DNA from: Lactiplantibacillus daoliensis
GTDB lineage: Bacteria > Bacillota > Bacilli > Lactobacillales > Lactobacillaceae
NCBI RefSeq assembly: GCF_005405005.1
Contig: NZ_BJDH01000001.1
Coordinates: forward strand, 1 to 64,000
Length of the DNA: 64,000 nt
Direction: 5' to 3'
Shown: one piece after another, positions 35,887 through 49,552 of the stretch
How positions within the stretch are numbered: position 1 is the first letter of the stretch
How the letters are laid out: every line of letters starts with the position of its first letter
Position numbers and translations under genes: made by a program
The notes under the pieces: model-generated
What the model saw: only the letters and a program-made list of their open reading frames with translations
Told to the model about the DNA's origin: nothing
Database searches by the model: none

Positions 35887-35926
35887 CAAATTTCCTTCTT
35901 TCTACATTGCTTACTTAATCAATTAA

Positions 35927-41423
<5,497 letters not shown>

Positions 41424-41496
41424 GCTGTTCGCCACCCTTTCTAAAAATCAGTCAGTAAATATTATAGCAAATTTTGGGCGTTTATGCTCGGGACAA

Positions 41497-41618
41497 GAGT
41501 GTAAAAACCGGCGCTTCGACCATGAGTATTGCCTAACTAAGTCGTCAATGCGGGTTAGGCATTCACGGCCTAGCGTAGCAAGCGGAGTGGTCGGCCGATT
41601 TTTGCACGTTTCGGCTAT
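41497..41618 (-). repeat. Structured 122-nt intergenic repeat, copy 3 (inverted relative to copies 1 and 2)
   Basis: Read on the minus strand: ATAGCCGAAACGTGC, CGCTTGCTACGC, TTAGGCAATACTC and ACACTC match copy 2. The outer stem is different but paired (AAAAATCGGC with GCCGGTTTTT; CGACC with GGTCG), as is the apical stem (GCCTAAC/GTTAGGC). It lies in the probable pcrA leader, 74 bp before its start codon. Confidence 0.8.
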
Positions 41619-41665
41619 TTAATTCAACCTACGCTATCTGAGTTCAACCCCTACACACTAAGTTC

Positions 41666-41671
41666 ATTATA
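41666..41671 (-). promoter_or_regulatory. Probable -10 box of the pcrA operon promoter
   Basis: TATAAT on the minus strand, with weak -35-like sequence (TTTGTT, 16 nt upstream). The rest of the gap 41619-41757 holds nothing else recognisable. Starting here, the leader would be about 235 nt and include the 122-nt structured repeat. Confidence 0.5.
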
Positions 41672-41757
41672 ACCGTCCTCACTTCAGAACAAACCAATTG
41701 GACAACTAAAATCAAGGTCAATTGGGGGCAATCAGAATTGAGATCCCCTGGCGGTAA

Positions 41758-41803
41758 AAAAAAACGAAAAATAGCCGTCAACCATTTCAGGTTCAACGAC
41801 TAT
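41758..41803 (-). terminator. Rho-independent terminator of the purK-like gene
   Basis: Minus strand: ATAGTCGTTGAACC pairs with GGTTGACGGCTAT, followed by TTTTTCG and a long T run. It separates the purK-like gene from pcrA. Confidence 0.85.
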
Positions 41804-41822
41804 CAAAAAAAATCATTTTATT

Positions 41823-42995
41823 CTACTCACTCGTGGGCGTGGCATCATTGATGTTAATTGGACGATCAATTCGCCAAATCCCAGTATCATCAATCTGATC
41901 CAAGGCTTCCTTCACAGTTTCAGCTTCGACCAAGACATGGCCAGCAACCACTGCTTTTTCAGATTGTAACTTCGTTCGATGATAGAAATTAAAGAACCAG
42001 TTTGGTTTAATCTGCCATTGGGTTCGAATGCCATTCACCTGAGCCGTCGTGAAGTAGACCACAACAACTGGCTGTAATAACTTAATCGGCATCAACGGTA
42101 ATCCAGCGATTGCCCGCAAATGCTGCTCAGCCATGCTAATATTTGTCGCCCGGTCAAAGACATACCCAGCTTGATGCATCGCGGGTACCACCCGTTTAAC
42201 ATATAAGTTACCACTCTCAGTTAAGAAGAAGGCAACTTCAAACACGCCAGTGTAGCTGAGATTGTCACTGATTTCTTTCGTAATCCGTAAGATTTCATCA
42301 GCGACTGCTCCATCAATTTGAGCCGGTACAATCGTGGTCATCAGTTGATGATCACGGTACCGATTTTCAACTATTGGAAAATACTCTGTACTAGTCGGTG
42401 TTTTCGCAACAACAACCGAAAGTTCTTTATCATAGGGAATCAGGGATTCCAACAAATAAGTCCCCCAGTCGAGTAAATCGGCCGCTTTAACGATATCAGT
42501 TTGCGTCTTGATGGCAAGCTGGCGATTTTGACCCAGTCCCTTTTGGATTGGCTTCAAAATGCTTGGATAACCAATTGACCCAATCGCTTGATAAACATCA
42601 TCTAAACTTACAATGGTTGCGGAAGGCGCCACATTCAAGTTTAATTGACTAAAGAAAGCGCGTTCGAGTGAACGGTCTTGCATAATTTCTAAAGCATCTG
42701 CACCTTGTGGCACGGTCGTATGGCCGGCTAAAAAGTTAACCACTGACGCATCAACTGTTTCTGACTCATAGGTCACGACATCACAGCGTTCAGCAAAATT
42801 TTGTAACTGTTGTTGATCATTGAGGGCTCCGACAACACGAAAATCTGCCAGTTCCATGGTCTCAGTATTTTCGTCATCACCGTAAACCCCGACATTAATG
42901 CCAGCATTACGCGCGGCAATTACCAATCCAACACCGTTGGTACTATTCCCAATAATGCCTAAAGTACCACCTGGATTTAAAACCGAGTTGTCCAC
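41823..42995 (-). CDS. Divergent PurK-like ATP-grasp protein
   Basis: 390 aa from GTG 42995 (AGGG 8 nt upstream). Overall it resembles N5-carboxyaminoimidazole ribonucleotide synthase (PurK): N-terminal GGTLGIIGNSTNGVGLVIAA, DVVTYESETVD, QDRSLERAFF, SIGYPSILKPI. The functional ATP-grasp stretches have drifted: the Gly/Asp loop GGYDGKGQ is replaced by QKGLGQNRQ, and NEIAPRxHNSGH by KRVVPAMHQAGY, losing the metal-binding Glu and the Arg/Asn/Ser positions. True PurK activity is therefore doubtful, and no purE or other pur gene is adjacent. It sits apart from the pur pathway beside xpt. Confidence 0.72.
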   Translation of the reverse strand: MDNSVLNPGGTLGIIGNSTNGVGLVIAARNAGINVGVYGDDENTETMELADFRVVGALNDQQQLQNFAERCDVVTYESETVDASVVNFLAGHTTVPQGADALEIMQDRSLERAFFSQLNLNVAPSATIVSLDDVYQAIGSIGYPSILKPIQKGLGQNRQLAIKTQTDIVKAADLLDWGTYLLESLIPYDKELSVVVAKTPTSTEYFPIVENRYRDHQLMTTIVPAQIDGAVADEILRITKEISDNLSYTGVFEVAFFLTESGNLYVKRVVPAMHQAGYVFDRATNISMAEQHLRAIAGLPLMPIKLLQPVVVVYFTTAQVNGIRTQWQIKPNWFFNFYHRTKLQSEKAVVAGHVLVEAETVKEALDQIDDTGIWRIDRPININDATPTSE

Positions 42996-43059
42996 ATTCG
43001 TCCCTACTTTCTTCTCATTAAATCAATTTAAATTTTTTCGGAATTCTTATCCGTTTATA

Positions 43060-43088
43060 ATCATACGTTCCACACCGCGCGGTTGCAA
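43060..43088 (-). promoter_or_regulatory. Promoter of the purK-like gene
   Basis: Minus strand: TTGCAA, exactly 17 nt, TATGAT. Transcription would start near 43053 and give a leader of about 58 nt. Confidence 0.7.
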
Positions 43089-43096
43089 GCCCTAGC

Positions 43097-43642
43097 TTAC
43101 CTTTTTCCACGAGCATTTCGACGTTTGACTCGTTTTAACCAAAAACCACCAGAGATATAGCGAGGCTCATACGCAATAATAAAGGCGTTCGGGGCGGTTG
43201 TCTTGATCAAATCATACAACCGGCGTTCATTCTTACGGGGGGCTAAAATTTCTAGGGCTAACCGTTCACCCTCCAAACCATAGGCAACGTGCTGAGTGAC
43301 GCCAAACCCGTTACTTCTCAGGACAGCCGGCAACGGTGACTTCGGGTCCGGTAAGATAACCGAAATCATAGTGTAACCAAGTGCCAGCTTGTCTTCCAGC
43401 ATCATCCCAACGTAGACACCGACCCCATAACCTAGCGCATATACAATTAAATTAATCGGATTATCTAGTCGATTCAAGACTAATGATAAGCCGAGCACAT
43501 AAATTGTAATTTCTATCACTGACATGAATGCGGCAAAATAACGATACCCGCGCATGACCAGTAAAAAACGCAAAGTATTCAACGTAATATAAGCAAAATT
43601 AATGACAAAAATAAGGCCCAACATGCCAAAATCAATCTGCAT
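43097..43642 (-). CDS. UPF0316/DUF2179 family membrane protein
   Basis: 181 aa. Three hydrophobic segments in the first ~85 residues (LGLIFVINFAYITLNTL; FAAFMSVIEITIYVLGLSLVL; LIVYALGYGVGVYVGMML), then a soluble DUF2179-like domain with MISVILPD, YGLEGERLALEILAPRKNERRLYDLI and NAFIIAYEPRYISGGFW. Function unknown. Start at ATG 43642 is uncertain because the ribosome site is weak. It follows xpt by 22 bp on the same strand and is probably co-transcribed. Confidence 0.85.
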   Translation of the reverse strand: MQIDFGMLGLIFVINFAYITLNTLRFLLVMRGYRYFAAFMSVIEITIYVLGLSLVLNRLDNPINLIVYALGYGVGVYVGMMLEDKLALGYTMISVILPDPKSPLPAVLRSNGFGVTQHVAYGLEGERLALEILAPRKNERRLYDLIKTTAPNAFIIAYEPRYISGGFWLKRVKRRNARGKR

Positions 43643-43664
43643 CTTATCGCCAGCTTTCACTTAA

Positions 43665-44300
<636 letters not shown>

Positions 44301-44325
44301 TCATACTTAGTTAATTTTAACTGAC

Positions 44326-44967
44326 TTACTTCTTATCATACCGTTGTAAGTCATATTTTTGAATAATATTAATTAATTTTTGTGCATAACTCGGATCGGT
44401 CGCATAACCAGCAGTCACTAGCGCCTCGGCTGCAGTCTGATAATCAGTGGCCTGAATGACTGCCTGGTAGTGATTTTTGTCCCAAGTCGTCCCATACGCT
44501 AGCTTTCTTGCATGTCCCACCATCGACTCATGCCAACTGTCGTACACTCGAAAACGTTGCTTTTCATTGTGATAGTCCCCATCATGATATTCTTGAGTCG
44601 TCATCAGCTTTCCTTTTTCACCAGCGTTAGCCTTGACACCAAACAAGTTATTATTCTGAGTTGCATTCGTGCTCCGACCCCAATTTGACTCAAGAATGGC
44701 CTGACTCAAACTGATACTCGCCAACACATGATATTTCGCCTGCATCTCCTGCGCATCTGGTACTAATTTTTGAATAAACGCCGTGTGCGTCAAAATCGGT
44801 GTCGCGGGCTTGCTGACAGTCGTACTTGGCTCGGAAGTCGCTAATAGTTTAGCCTTGATTGACCAACCCAAACTGCCAAGAACTAAAATGGCAACTAAGA
44901 CATTCACCCATTGAATCCGCTGATTTCTGATTAAAATGCCTCTTGCTGGTTGCCGTTTTTTGGCCAT
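44326..44967 (-). CDS. Membrane-anchored GH73 N-acetylglucosaminidase (peptidoglycan hydrolase)
   Basis: 213 aa. A basic N terminus with one membrane helix (VNVLVAILVLGSLGWSI), a short linker, then a GH73 domain: LASISLSQAILESNWGRS with the catalytic Glu, NNNLFGVKAN, and YDSWHESMVGHARKL..., WDKNHYQAVI and YATDPSYAQKLINIIQKYDL. Cleaves GlcNAc-MurNAc bonds, probably for wall turnover or cell separation. No extra wall-binding repeats. The gene lies 76 bp upstream of xpt. Confidence 0.9.
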   Translation of the reverse strand: MAKKRQPARGILIRNQRIQWVNVLVAILVLGSLGWSIKAKLLATSEPSTTVSKPATPILTHTAFIQKLVPDAQEMQAKYHVLASISLSQAILESNWGRSTNATQNNNLFGVKANAGEKGKLMTTQEYHDGDYHNEKQRFRVYDSWHESMVGHARKLAYGTTWDKNHYQAVIQATDYQTAAEALVTAGYATDPSYAQKLINIIQKYDLQRYDKK

Positions 44968-45100
44968 GCGAGCGACTCCTTTCTACAAATCGTGATTACT
45001 TCCTATTTTAACGACTTTTCATCTAAATTAAAACGTTAAAAAAGTCATTTTTCTGCTAAAATGAACGTGTTCCTAAAACTAGGCTGAGGAGGATCTTGCT

Positions 45101-46075
45101 ATGCCTAAAACATTTCACTGGGCGATTGTCGGACTCGGCAATATTGCTCACAGTTTCGTTAAGTATTTTGATCAACCTGATGGTGAGATTTATGCAGTTT
45201 GTTCACGTTCACAAGCCAAAGCGGATGTATTTGCAGCAGAACATCACATTCCTAAAGCTTATGACCAGCTCGACAACCTACTTGCTGACCCCTTGGTTGA
45301 CATCATCTACGTGGCGACACCTCACAATTATCACATTGACACGATTATACCAGCACTTGAAGCCGGTAAACATGTTTTTAGTGAAAAGGCCATCACCATG
45401 ACAAGTGCCCAATTGACCGCAGCAACTGACTTAGCTACCAAAAATCAGCTAGTCTTAGCCGAAGCTATGACACTCTATCACATGCCACTATATCAAAAAT
45501 TGCATGACTTCGCGCGTGAACATGACTTAGGTCCTTTAAAAATGGTTCAGGCTAGTTTTGGCAGTTATAAGAAATTGGACCCAACCAATCGTTTCTTCAA
45601 TCCCGCACTGGCAGGCGGGGCATTATTAGATATTGGGGTCTATGCCCTCGCCTTTGTACGTGAATTTTTAACCGCAACGCCTTATATTACCGGCACGACC
45701 ATGCATCGCGCCGAAACGGGCGTCGATGAAGCCGAAACCATTAGCTTACGCACCGCCAATAACGAACTGGCAACCGTCGCACTGACCTTCCGGGCCAAGA
45801 TGCCTAAACAAGGAATTGTCGCCTACGAAAAAGGCTACTTTACCATTGAAAGCTATCCTCGCGCTGCTCAAGCGTTGTTCACGGATTCATCAGGTGAAAC
45901 AACTGTCATTCAGGCGGGTGACAGTAAACAAGCCATGAACTATGAAATTGCTGACATGCAGAAGATGGTTGCAGGCCAACTGCTAAATACAAGTTTGGTC
46001 AAAACCACGGATGTCATGGCTGTCATGACGGCAGCACGCAACCAATGGGATTACCAGTATCCATTTGAAAAATAA
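45101..46075 (+). CDS. Gfo/Idh/MocA family oxidoreductase
   Basis: 324 aa from ATG 45101, well placed behind GAGGAGG. N-terminal Rossmann fold FHWAIVGLGNIAHSFVKYF, VDIIYVATPHNYHIDT, and the EKxxxxT variant of the active-site motif (VFSEKAITMTSAQL), then the C-terminal substrate domain with GGALLDIGVYALAFV. The motif resembles dihydrodiol/sugar-dehydrogenase members. Substrate unknown. Monocistronic with a terminator. Confidence 0.9.
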   Translation: MPKTFHWAIVGLGNIAHSFVKYFDQPDGEIYAVCSRSQAKADVFAAEHHIPKAYDQLDNLLADPLVDIIYVATPHNYHIDTIIPALEAGKHVFSEKAITMTSAQLTAATDLATKNQLVLAEAMTLYHMPLYQKLHDFAREHDLGPLKMVQASFGSYKKLDPTNRFFNPALAGGALLDIGVYALAFVREFLTATPYITGTTMHRAETGVDEAETISLRTANNELATVALTFRAKMPKQGIVAYEKGYFTIESYPRAAQALFTDSSGETTVIQAGDSKQAMNYEIADMQKMVAGQLLNTSLVKTTDVMAVMTAARNQWDYQYPFEK

Positions 46076-46090
46076 ATAGTTATCACTAAG

Positions 46091-46116
46091 GAGTCTGAGA
46101 AATCAGGCTCTTTTTG
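46091..46116 (+). terminator. Rho-independent terminator
   Basis: GAGTCTGA pairs with TCAGGCTC, followed by TTTTT. Confidence 0.85.
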
Positions 46117-46126
46117 CTTTGAACAT

Positions 46127-46165
46127 CAAAAAAGCACGCCGATTATGACTCATCATCAGCGTACT
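46127..46165 (-). terminator. Rho-independent terminator
   Basis: Minus strand: AGTACGCTGA pairs with TCGGCGTGCT (two G-T pairs), followed by TTTTTT. Ends the gene at 46175. Confidence 0.8.
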
Positions 46166-46174
46166 TATCATTCA

Positions 46175-46651
46175 CTATTCAAATTTAGAAACTTCAATGG
46201 CAACACGTTGCCCAAATTTCGCCTGTAACGCTGCCTGAACTGTTGTAACCGTCCCACTAAAAACTAGACTGATTTCTCGATGTGAGTTTAAGATGAACTT
46301 CACGATTACGCGGGTCTTCTTCTCAAGGGCAGGAATCGTTGGGATCGCCGCAATTTCAATGCCAGCAATCTCATCAAACTTAATTGTTCGCCGAAACCAA
46401 GCACCAGGTAGAACAAGTCTGTGAGCTGCAACCCCACCGGTCCCCATCATAATATTGATCAACATAAATAATGACCAAAACAACAGGTCAGCAAAACTTG
46501 TCAACCCGCCAGTCGTGCCAGCACCAAAAATAACCAATAATCCAGCAACAACTAATTGTCCCCAACGATATTTTGAACGAATCTCCAATTGCGACTCAGC
46601 ACCGACGTTGCGGATCGCAATCAAAGCTAAAATTCCGTTTAAGATTAACAT
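46175..46651 (-). CDS. Hypothetical membrane protein
   Basis: 158 aa from ATG 46651 after GAGGTG. Two to three N-terminal membrane segments (LILNGILALIAI; LVVAGLLVIFGAGTTGGL; LLFWSLFMLINIMMG), then a ~75-residue soluble beta-rich part (FDEIAGIEIAAIPTIPALEKKTRVIVKF, ISLVFSGTVTTVQAALQ). The layout resembles small membrane proteins with a PH-like cytoplasmic domain, but no family is recognised. It lies 85 bp downstream of menA's 3' end on the same strand, so it might be part of that unit. Confidence 0.75.
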   Translation of the reverse strand: MLILNGILALIAIRNVGAESQLEIRSKYRWGQLVVAGLLVIFGAGTTGGLTSFADLLFWSLFMLINIMMGTGGVAAHRLVLPGAWFRRTIKFDEIAGIEIAAIPTIPALEKKTRVIVKFILNSHREISLVFSGTVTTVQAALQAKFGQRVAIEVSKFE

Positions 46652-46736
46652 GTGTCGTTCACCTCACTTCCACGTTATGACTCTTATTGTAACAATCATT
46701 GCCACAGAAGTAACCCCAGCTGTTTCAAATTACAGC

Positions 46737-47648
46737 TTAAAAAATCAACCCAAGACCCATGAATACTACGAATGACAAGCAAATAATGCTGGCATTCTTG
46801 ATTGCTAAGATAAAGGTTTCTCGTTTAACTTGCTTATGCATGAACTGACGCGTATTTTTCAACACTGGAATCACACTTAGTAAGGTCAACAAACTAAGCT
46901 TTGGTAAGACACCAATCCAAACCGCGACCATCAGACAAATATAACCTACAATGTAACTCCAAGCAAAAACTTGGAGCATTACTGGTTTACCAAAATAGGA
47001 GACGATGGTATGCCGACCCAACGCAATATCCTCATCCATATCACAAATATTGTTAGCCAGCATAATATTTGAAATCGCAAAAATTGCCAATCCCGCAGAA
47101 ACCAAAACATTCAATGTCGACTGCCAAGTAATTGGCGCAACATCATAAGTATTGATATAAACCGAAATCCAGAAGATCATAAATCCCATCGTGAAACCCG
47201 AGAAAAATTCACCGAAAGGCCCCGATGAAATTGGCTTGGGTCCGCCGGCATAAAAGTAACCCACAGCATAAGAATAAATTCCCATCCACAATAGCGGCAA
47301 ACCGGTCTGCGTCACTAGCCAAATTCCCAAAATCAGCGAGATACCACCCAGTCCAAAGGTCAATGTGCGCGCCTGTTTGATTGAAATCTGATTGGCACCG
47401 ACGACGTTAGTATCTTCCAAGAATTCTTGGTTGGCAGCGTCCCGTGGCGCATGTAAAAAGTCTTGATAATTATCATTGGCATTCGTTGCCATATGAAATA
47501 ATGAAGAAGCAATAAAAAATAAGATTAAATAACCCAAATGAACTTGATGATAATTATAAACAGCATACAAACTACCCAAGACAAATGGTAAGACACTCGC
47601 AATGAGTGATTTTATCTCCACGAACTCTAGAAAAACTTTCGGTTTCAA
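46737..47648 (-). CDS. menA: 1,4-dihydroxy-2-naphthoate polyprenyltransferase (MenA)
   Basis: 303 aa from TTG 47648 (AAGGAG upstream), about eight membrane helices. UbiA-family motifs: first Asp-rich site NANDNYQDFLHA and second DMDEDIALGRH. Attaches a prenyl chain to DHNA, giving demethylmenaquinone. Divergent from the polyprenyl diphosphate synthase gene that supplies its prenyl donor and near cydABCD. Many plantarum-group strains lack the upstream men genes and use external DHNA or quinone; none of those genes is in this window. Confidence 0.93.
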   Translation of the reverse strand: MKPKVFLEFVEIKSLIASVLPFVLGSLYAVYNYHQVHLGYLILFFIASSLFHMATNANDNYQDFLHAPRDAANQEFLEDTNVVGANQISIKQARTLTFGLGGISLILGIWLVTQTGLPLLWMGIYSYAVGYFYAGGPKPISSGPFGEFFSGFTMGFMIFWISVYINTYDVAPITWQSTLNVLVSAGLAIFAISNIMLANNICDMDEDIALGRHTIVSYFGKPVMLQVFAWSYIVGYICLMVAVWIGVLPKLSLLTLLSVIPVLKNTRQFMHKQVKRETFILAIKNASIICLSFVVFMGLGLIF

Positions 47649-47742
47649 GAATTGACTCTCCTTTTGATTGACAAGTTTTCAAGTGTTTTGTACCTTTAAG
47701 TTAGATTGTATTTTAGAATGCGTGGGGCTGCAAGTTTTGACA

Positions 47743-47761
47743 CACCCCCACCGACGGGGTG
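47743..47761 (+). promoter_or_regulatory. Hairpin sequestering the ribosome site of the prenyl synthase gene
   Basis: CACCCC (47743-47748) pairs with GGGGTG (47756-47761) around a 7-nt loop. GGGGTG is also the only ribosome-binding candidate, 7 nt before ATG 47769. Such an arrangement would limit translation unless opened. Confidence 0.5.
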
Positions 47762-47768
47762 AACAAGT

Positions 47769-48746
47769 ATGATTCAGAGTATCTGGCAACCAAATACACC
47801 AGTACATCAACAGTTAAAGGCGCTAAAACCGTACCTTTTAGCGCAAGTTCAAATAAACAACCCTGAGATTAACGATCGGGTTCACGAGCTTCTAGCTGCC
47901 GGGGGAAAATTTTTACGACCAGGATTTTTTTATTTATTTAGCACGTACGGCACCGACCAGAATCCTGAACGGTTACAAGCTGGTGCGGCAGCAATGGAGT
48001 TATTGCACGTTGCCACATTAATTCACGACGACGTGATCGACGAAGCGAAAGAACGGCGGCACGTTACGACCATTCATCAAGACTATGGACAGCGCAACGC
48101 CATCTATGCCGGTGATTTACTCTTCACCTGTTACTTTGACCAAGTGCTGATTGCAGCGCTGAGTCGCGACGACGTGACTCGCAACACTGCGGCCATGCGT
48201 GGTATCTTGCAAGGTGAACTTGACCAAATGGCACATAACTTTAATCCAAGCACCACACTGAACGATTACTTAGCCGTCGCTACTGGCAAAACCGCTCGTT
48301 TATTTAGTTTGAGCTGTGAACAAGGGGCCCATTTGGCCAAGGCTCCCGCAGAAATCGTTCAATTAGCGCGACAGATTGGACACCAACTTGGACTCGCCTA
48401 TCAAATGCTTGATGATATTTTGGATTATGCAGGCGATGAAAAGTTGACCCACAAACCGGTCTTGAGTGACCTGAAAGATGGTGTCTATTCACTCCCCCTA
48501 ATTTATGCCCTGCAAACCGATCCTAGCTTAGCTGAGCAACTTCCTATGCCAGGTGCTGAGATTAACAACGACCAGCTCCTGAACATTCGCGATCAAGTCA
48601 TTGCACTCGGCGGCGTCACACAGGCTCAACAGCTGGCGACTGGGTACACGCAACAAGCCTTGAGCTTAATTAACGACTTGCCCGCTGGCGCAACGCAGCA
48701 AACCATCCGCCGACTGGTCACACAACTCCTAGTTCGAAATCACTAG
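47769..48746 (+). CDS. Polyprenyl (heptaprenyl-type) diphosphate synthase component
   Basis: 325 aa trans-isoprenyl diphosphate synthase. First Asp-rich motif LIHDDVIDEA, GGKFLRPGFF at the N terminus, GDLLFTCYF, and second motif MLDDILDYAGD. Produces the long prenyl chain used by MenA for the respiratory quinone. Chain length cannot be read from sequence alone; heptaprenyl or longer is likely by analogy. It is divergent from menA, and translation may be restrained by a hairpin over its ribosome site. The following DUF3781 gene begins 17 bp after its stop. Confidence 0.9.
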   Translation: MIQSIWQPNTPVHQQLKALKPYLLAQVQINNPEINDRVHELLAAGGKFLRPGFFYLFSTYGTDQNPERLQAGAAAMELLHVATLIHDDVIDEAKERRHVTTIHQDYGQRNAIYAGDLLFTCYFDQVLIAALSRDDVTRNTAAMRGILQGELDQMAHNFNPSTTLNDYLAVATGKTARLFSLSCEQGAHLAKAPAEIVQLARQIGHQLGLAYQMLDDILDYAGDEKLTHKPVLSDLKDGVYSLPLIYALQTDPSLAEQLPMPGAEINNDQLLNIRDQVIALGGVTQAQQLATGYTQQALSLINDLPAGATQQTIRRLVTQLLVRNH

Positions 48747-48763
48747 TGCAAGTCAGTAAAGCC

Positions 48764-49012
48764 ATGTCAAAATTAACTGAACTCGAAAAAGCTGTTTGTT
48801 ACACTGAACTCGTCTATCAACGAGTGAATAAGAAGCTTGGAACCAATCTGAGTCCAGCCGAGATCCGAACATTGGTCGCCACAATTCTCACTGATATGAC
48901 CAGTTCAATTGAAAAGCGCGGTAAAAATTACTATGTCAGTAATCTGCGCCATCAAATCCAACTTGTCATTAATTCAAATAACACTCGCTTAATTACGGTA
49001 AACGCCCTTTAA
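48764..49012 (+). CDS. DUF3781-like small protein
   Basis: 82 aa from ATG 48764; a GTG at 48746 that overlaps the preceding stop is an alternative, since neither has a strong ribosome site. Soluble and helical at first (LTELEKAVCYTELVYQRVNKKLGTNLSPAEIRTL), ending in two short strands (KRGKNYYVSNLRHQIQLVINSNNTRLITVNAL), as in DUF3781. Function unknown. Probably co-transcribed with the prenyl synthase gene. Confidence 0.75.
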   Translation: MSKLTELEKAVCYTELVYQRVNKKLGTNLSPAEIRTLVATILTDMTSSIEKRGKNYYVSNLRHQIQLVINSNNTRLITVNAL

Positions 49013-49024
49013 GTTGCCTAATTA

Positions 49025-49482
49025 ACTAAAAGTTGAAAGGCTCAAAAACATCGCAAAGGTAGCAGTAACCATTACGTCTAGACTCACCTAAATTTAGCAC
49101 TCCGTCAGTCAAAGCCAGTGTGCTGTGGGGGACACCGCCAGCCACAGCACGGTCTGGTGTACTGCACACCGATTTTGACTGACTCTGCTAAACGTAATCA
49201 ACTGATAACCACTGATTAGCTGGAGGTTGTTGCTGATAGCATCGAACGTGCAGGTGGCGTTTGACCGGTGTTTTCTGCCGGTCTTACACCACGGACGGTC
49301 CGGGAGATTTGCGGTTTTGGCAAAGCTTCCGGGCGAGGTTCAAGACGTTGCTGAGGCTTGAACCGGTCCCTCGTTCGCATGTTATCAGCAACAACCGGAA
49401 GCGGTATCAATCGACTAGCTCTCACCACCTGATTATTGACAGCGTGGCGCAGACTGGTAACTTTTAGCTTACAGCCTTTAGT
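49025..49482 (-). repeat. MITE-like element, copy F (458 bp, longest) with 5-bp target duplication AATTA
   Basis: In plus-strand view it starts ACTAAAAGTTGAAAGG and ends CAGCCTTTAGT, flanked by AATTA (49020-49024 and 49483-49487). Minus-strand reading contains the left end, GGTTCAAG...CTTGAACC, the CACCTGCACGTTCGATG core, CTCCAGCTAATCAGTGG, and two inverted copies around GTGCTGTGG/CCACAGCAC. Right module TTTGACTGACGGAGTGC. A 233-codon open frame running through it from cydD is a shadow. Confidence 0.9.
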
Positions 49483-49491
49483 AATTAACTC

Positions 49492-49536
49492 AAAAACAGT
49501 GTAACGACTCGGTTGCGGGGTCGTTACACTGTTTTT
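49492..49536. terminator. Rho-independent terminator of cydABCD (bidirectional form)
   Basis: AAAAACAGTGTAACGAC pairs with GTCGTTACACTGTTTTT around a 10-nt loop. Ends cydD on the minus strand; also suited to plus-strand transcripts coming from the DUF3781 gene through repeat F. Confidence 0.9.
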
Positions 49537-49552
49537 GAAATTTAGAAAGACT

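Noticed and set aside
48746-48764. GTG 48746 as start of the DUF3781-like gene
   Set aside because: Overlaps the previous stop but has no ribosome site and adds six residues outside the recognisable domain; kept as an alternative only.
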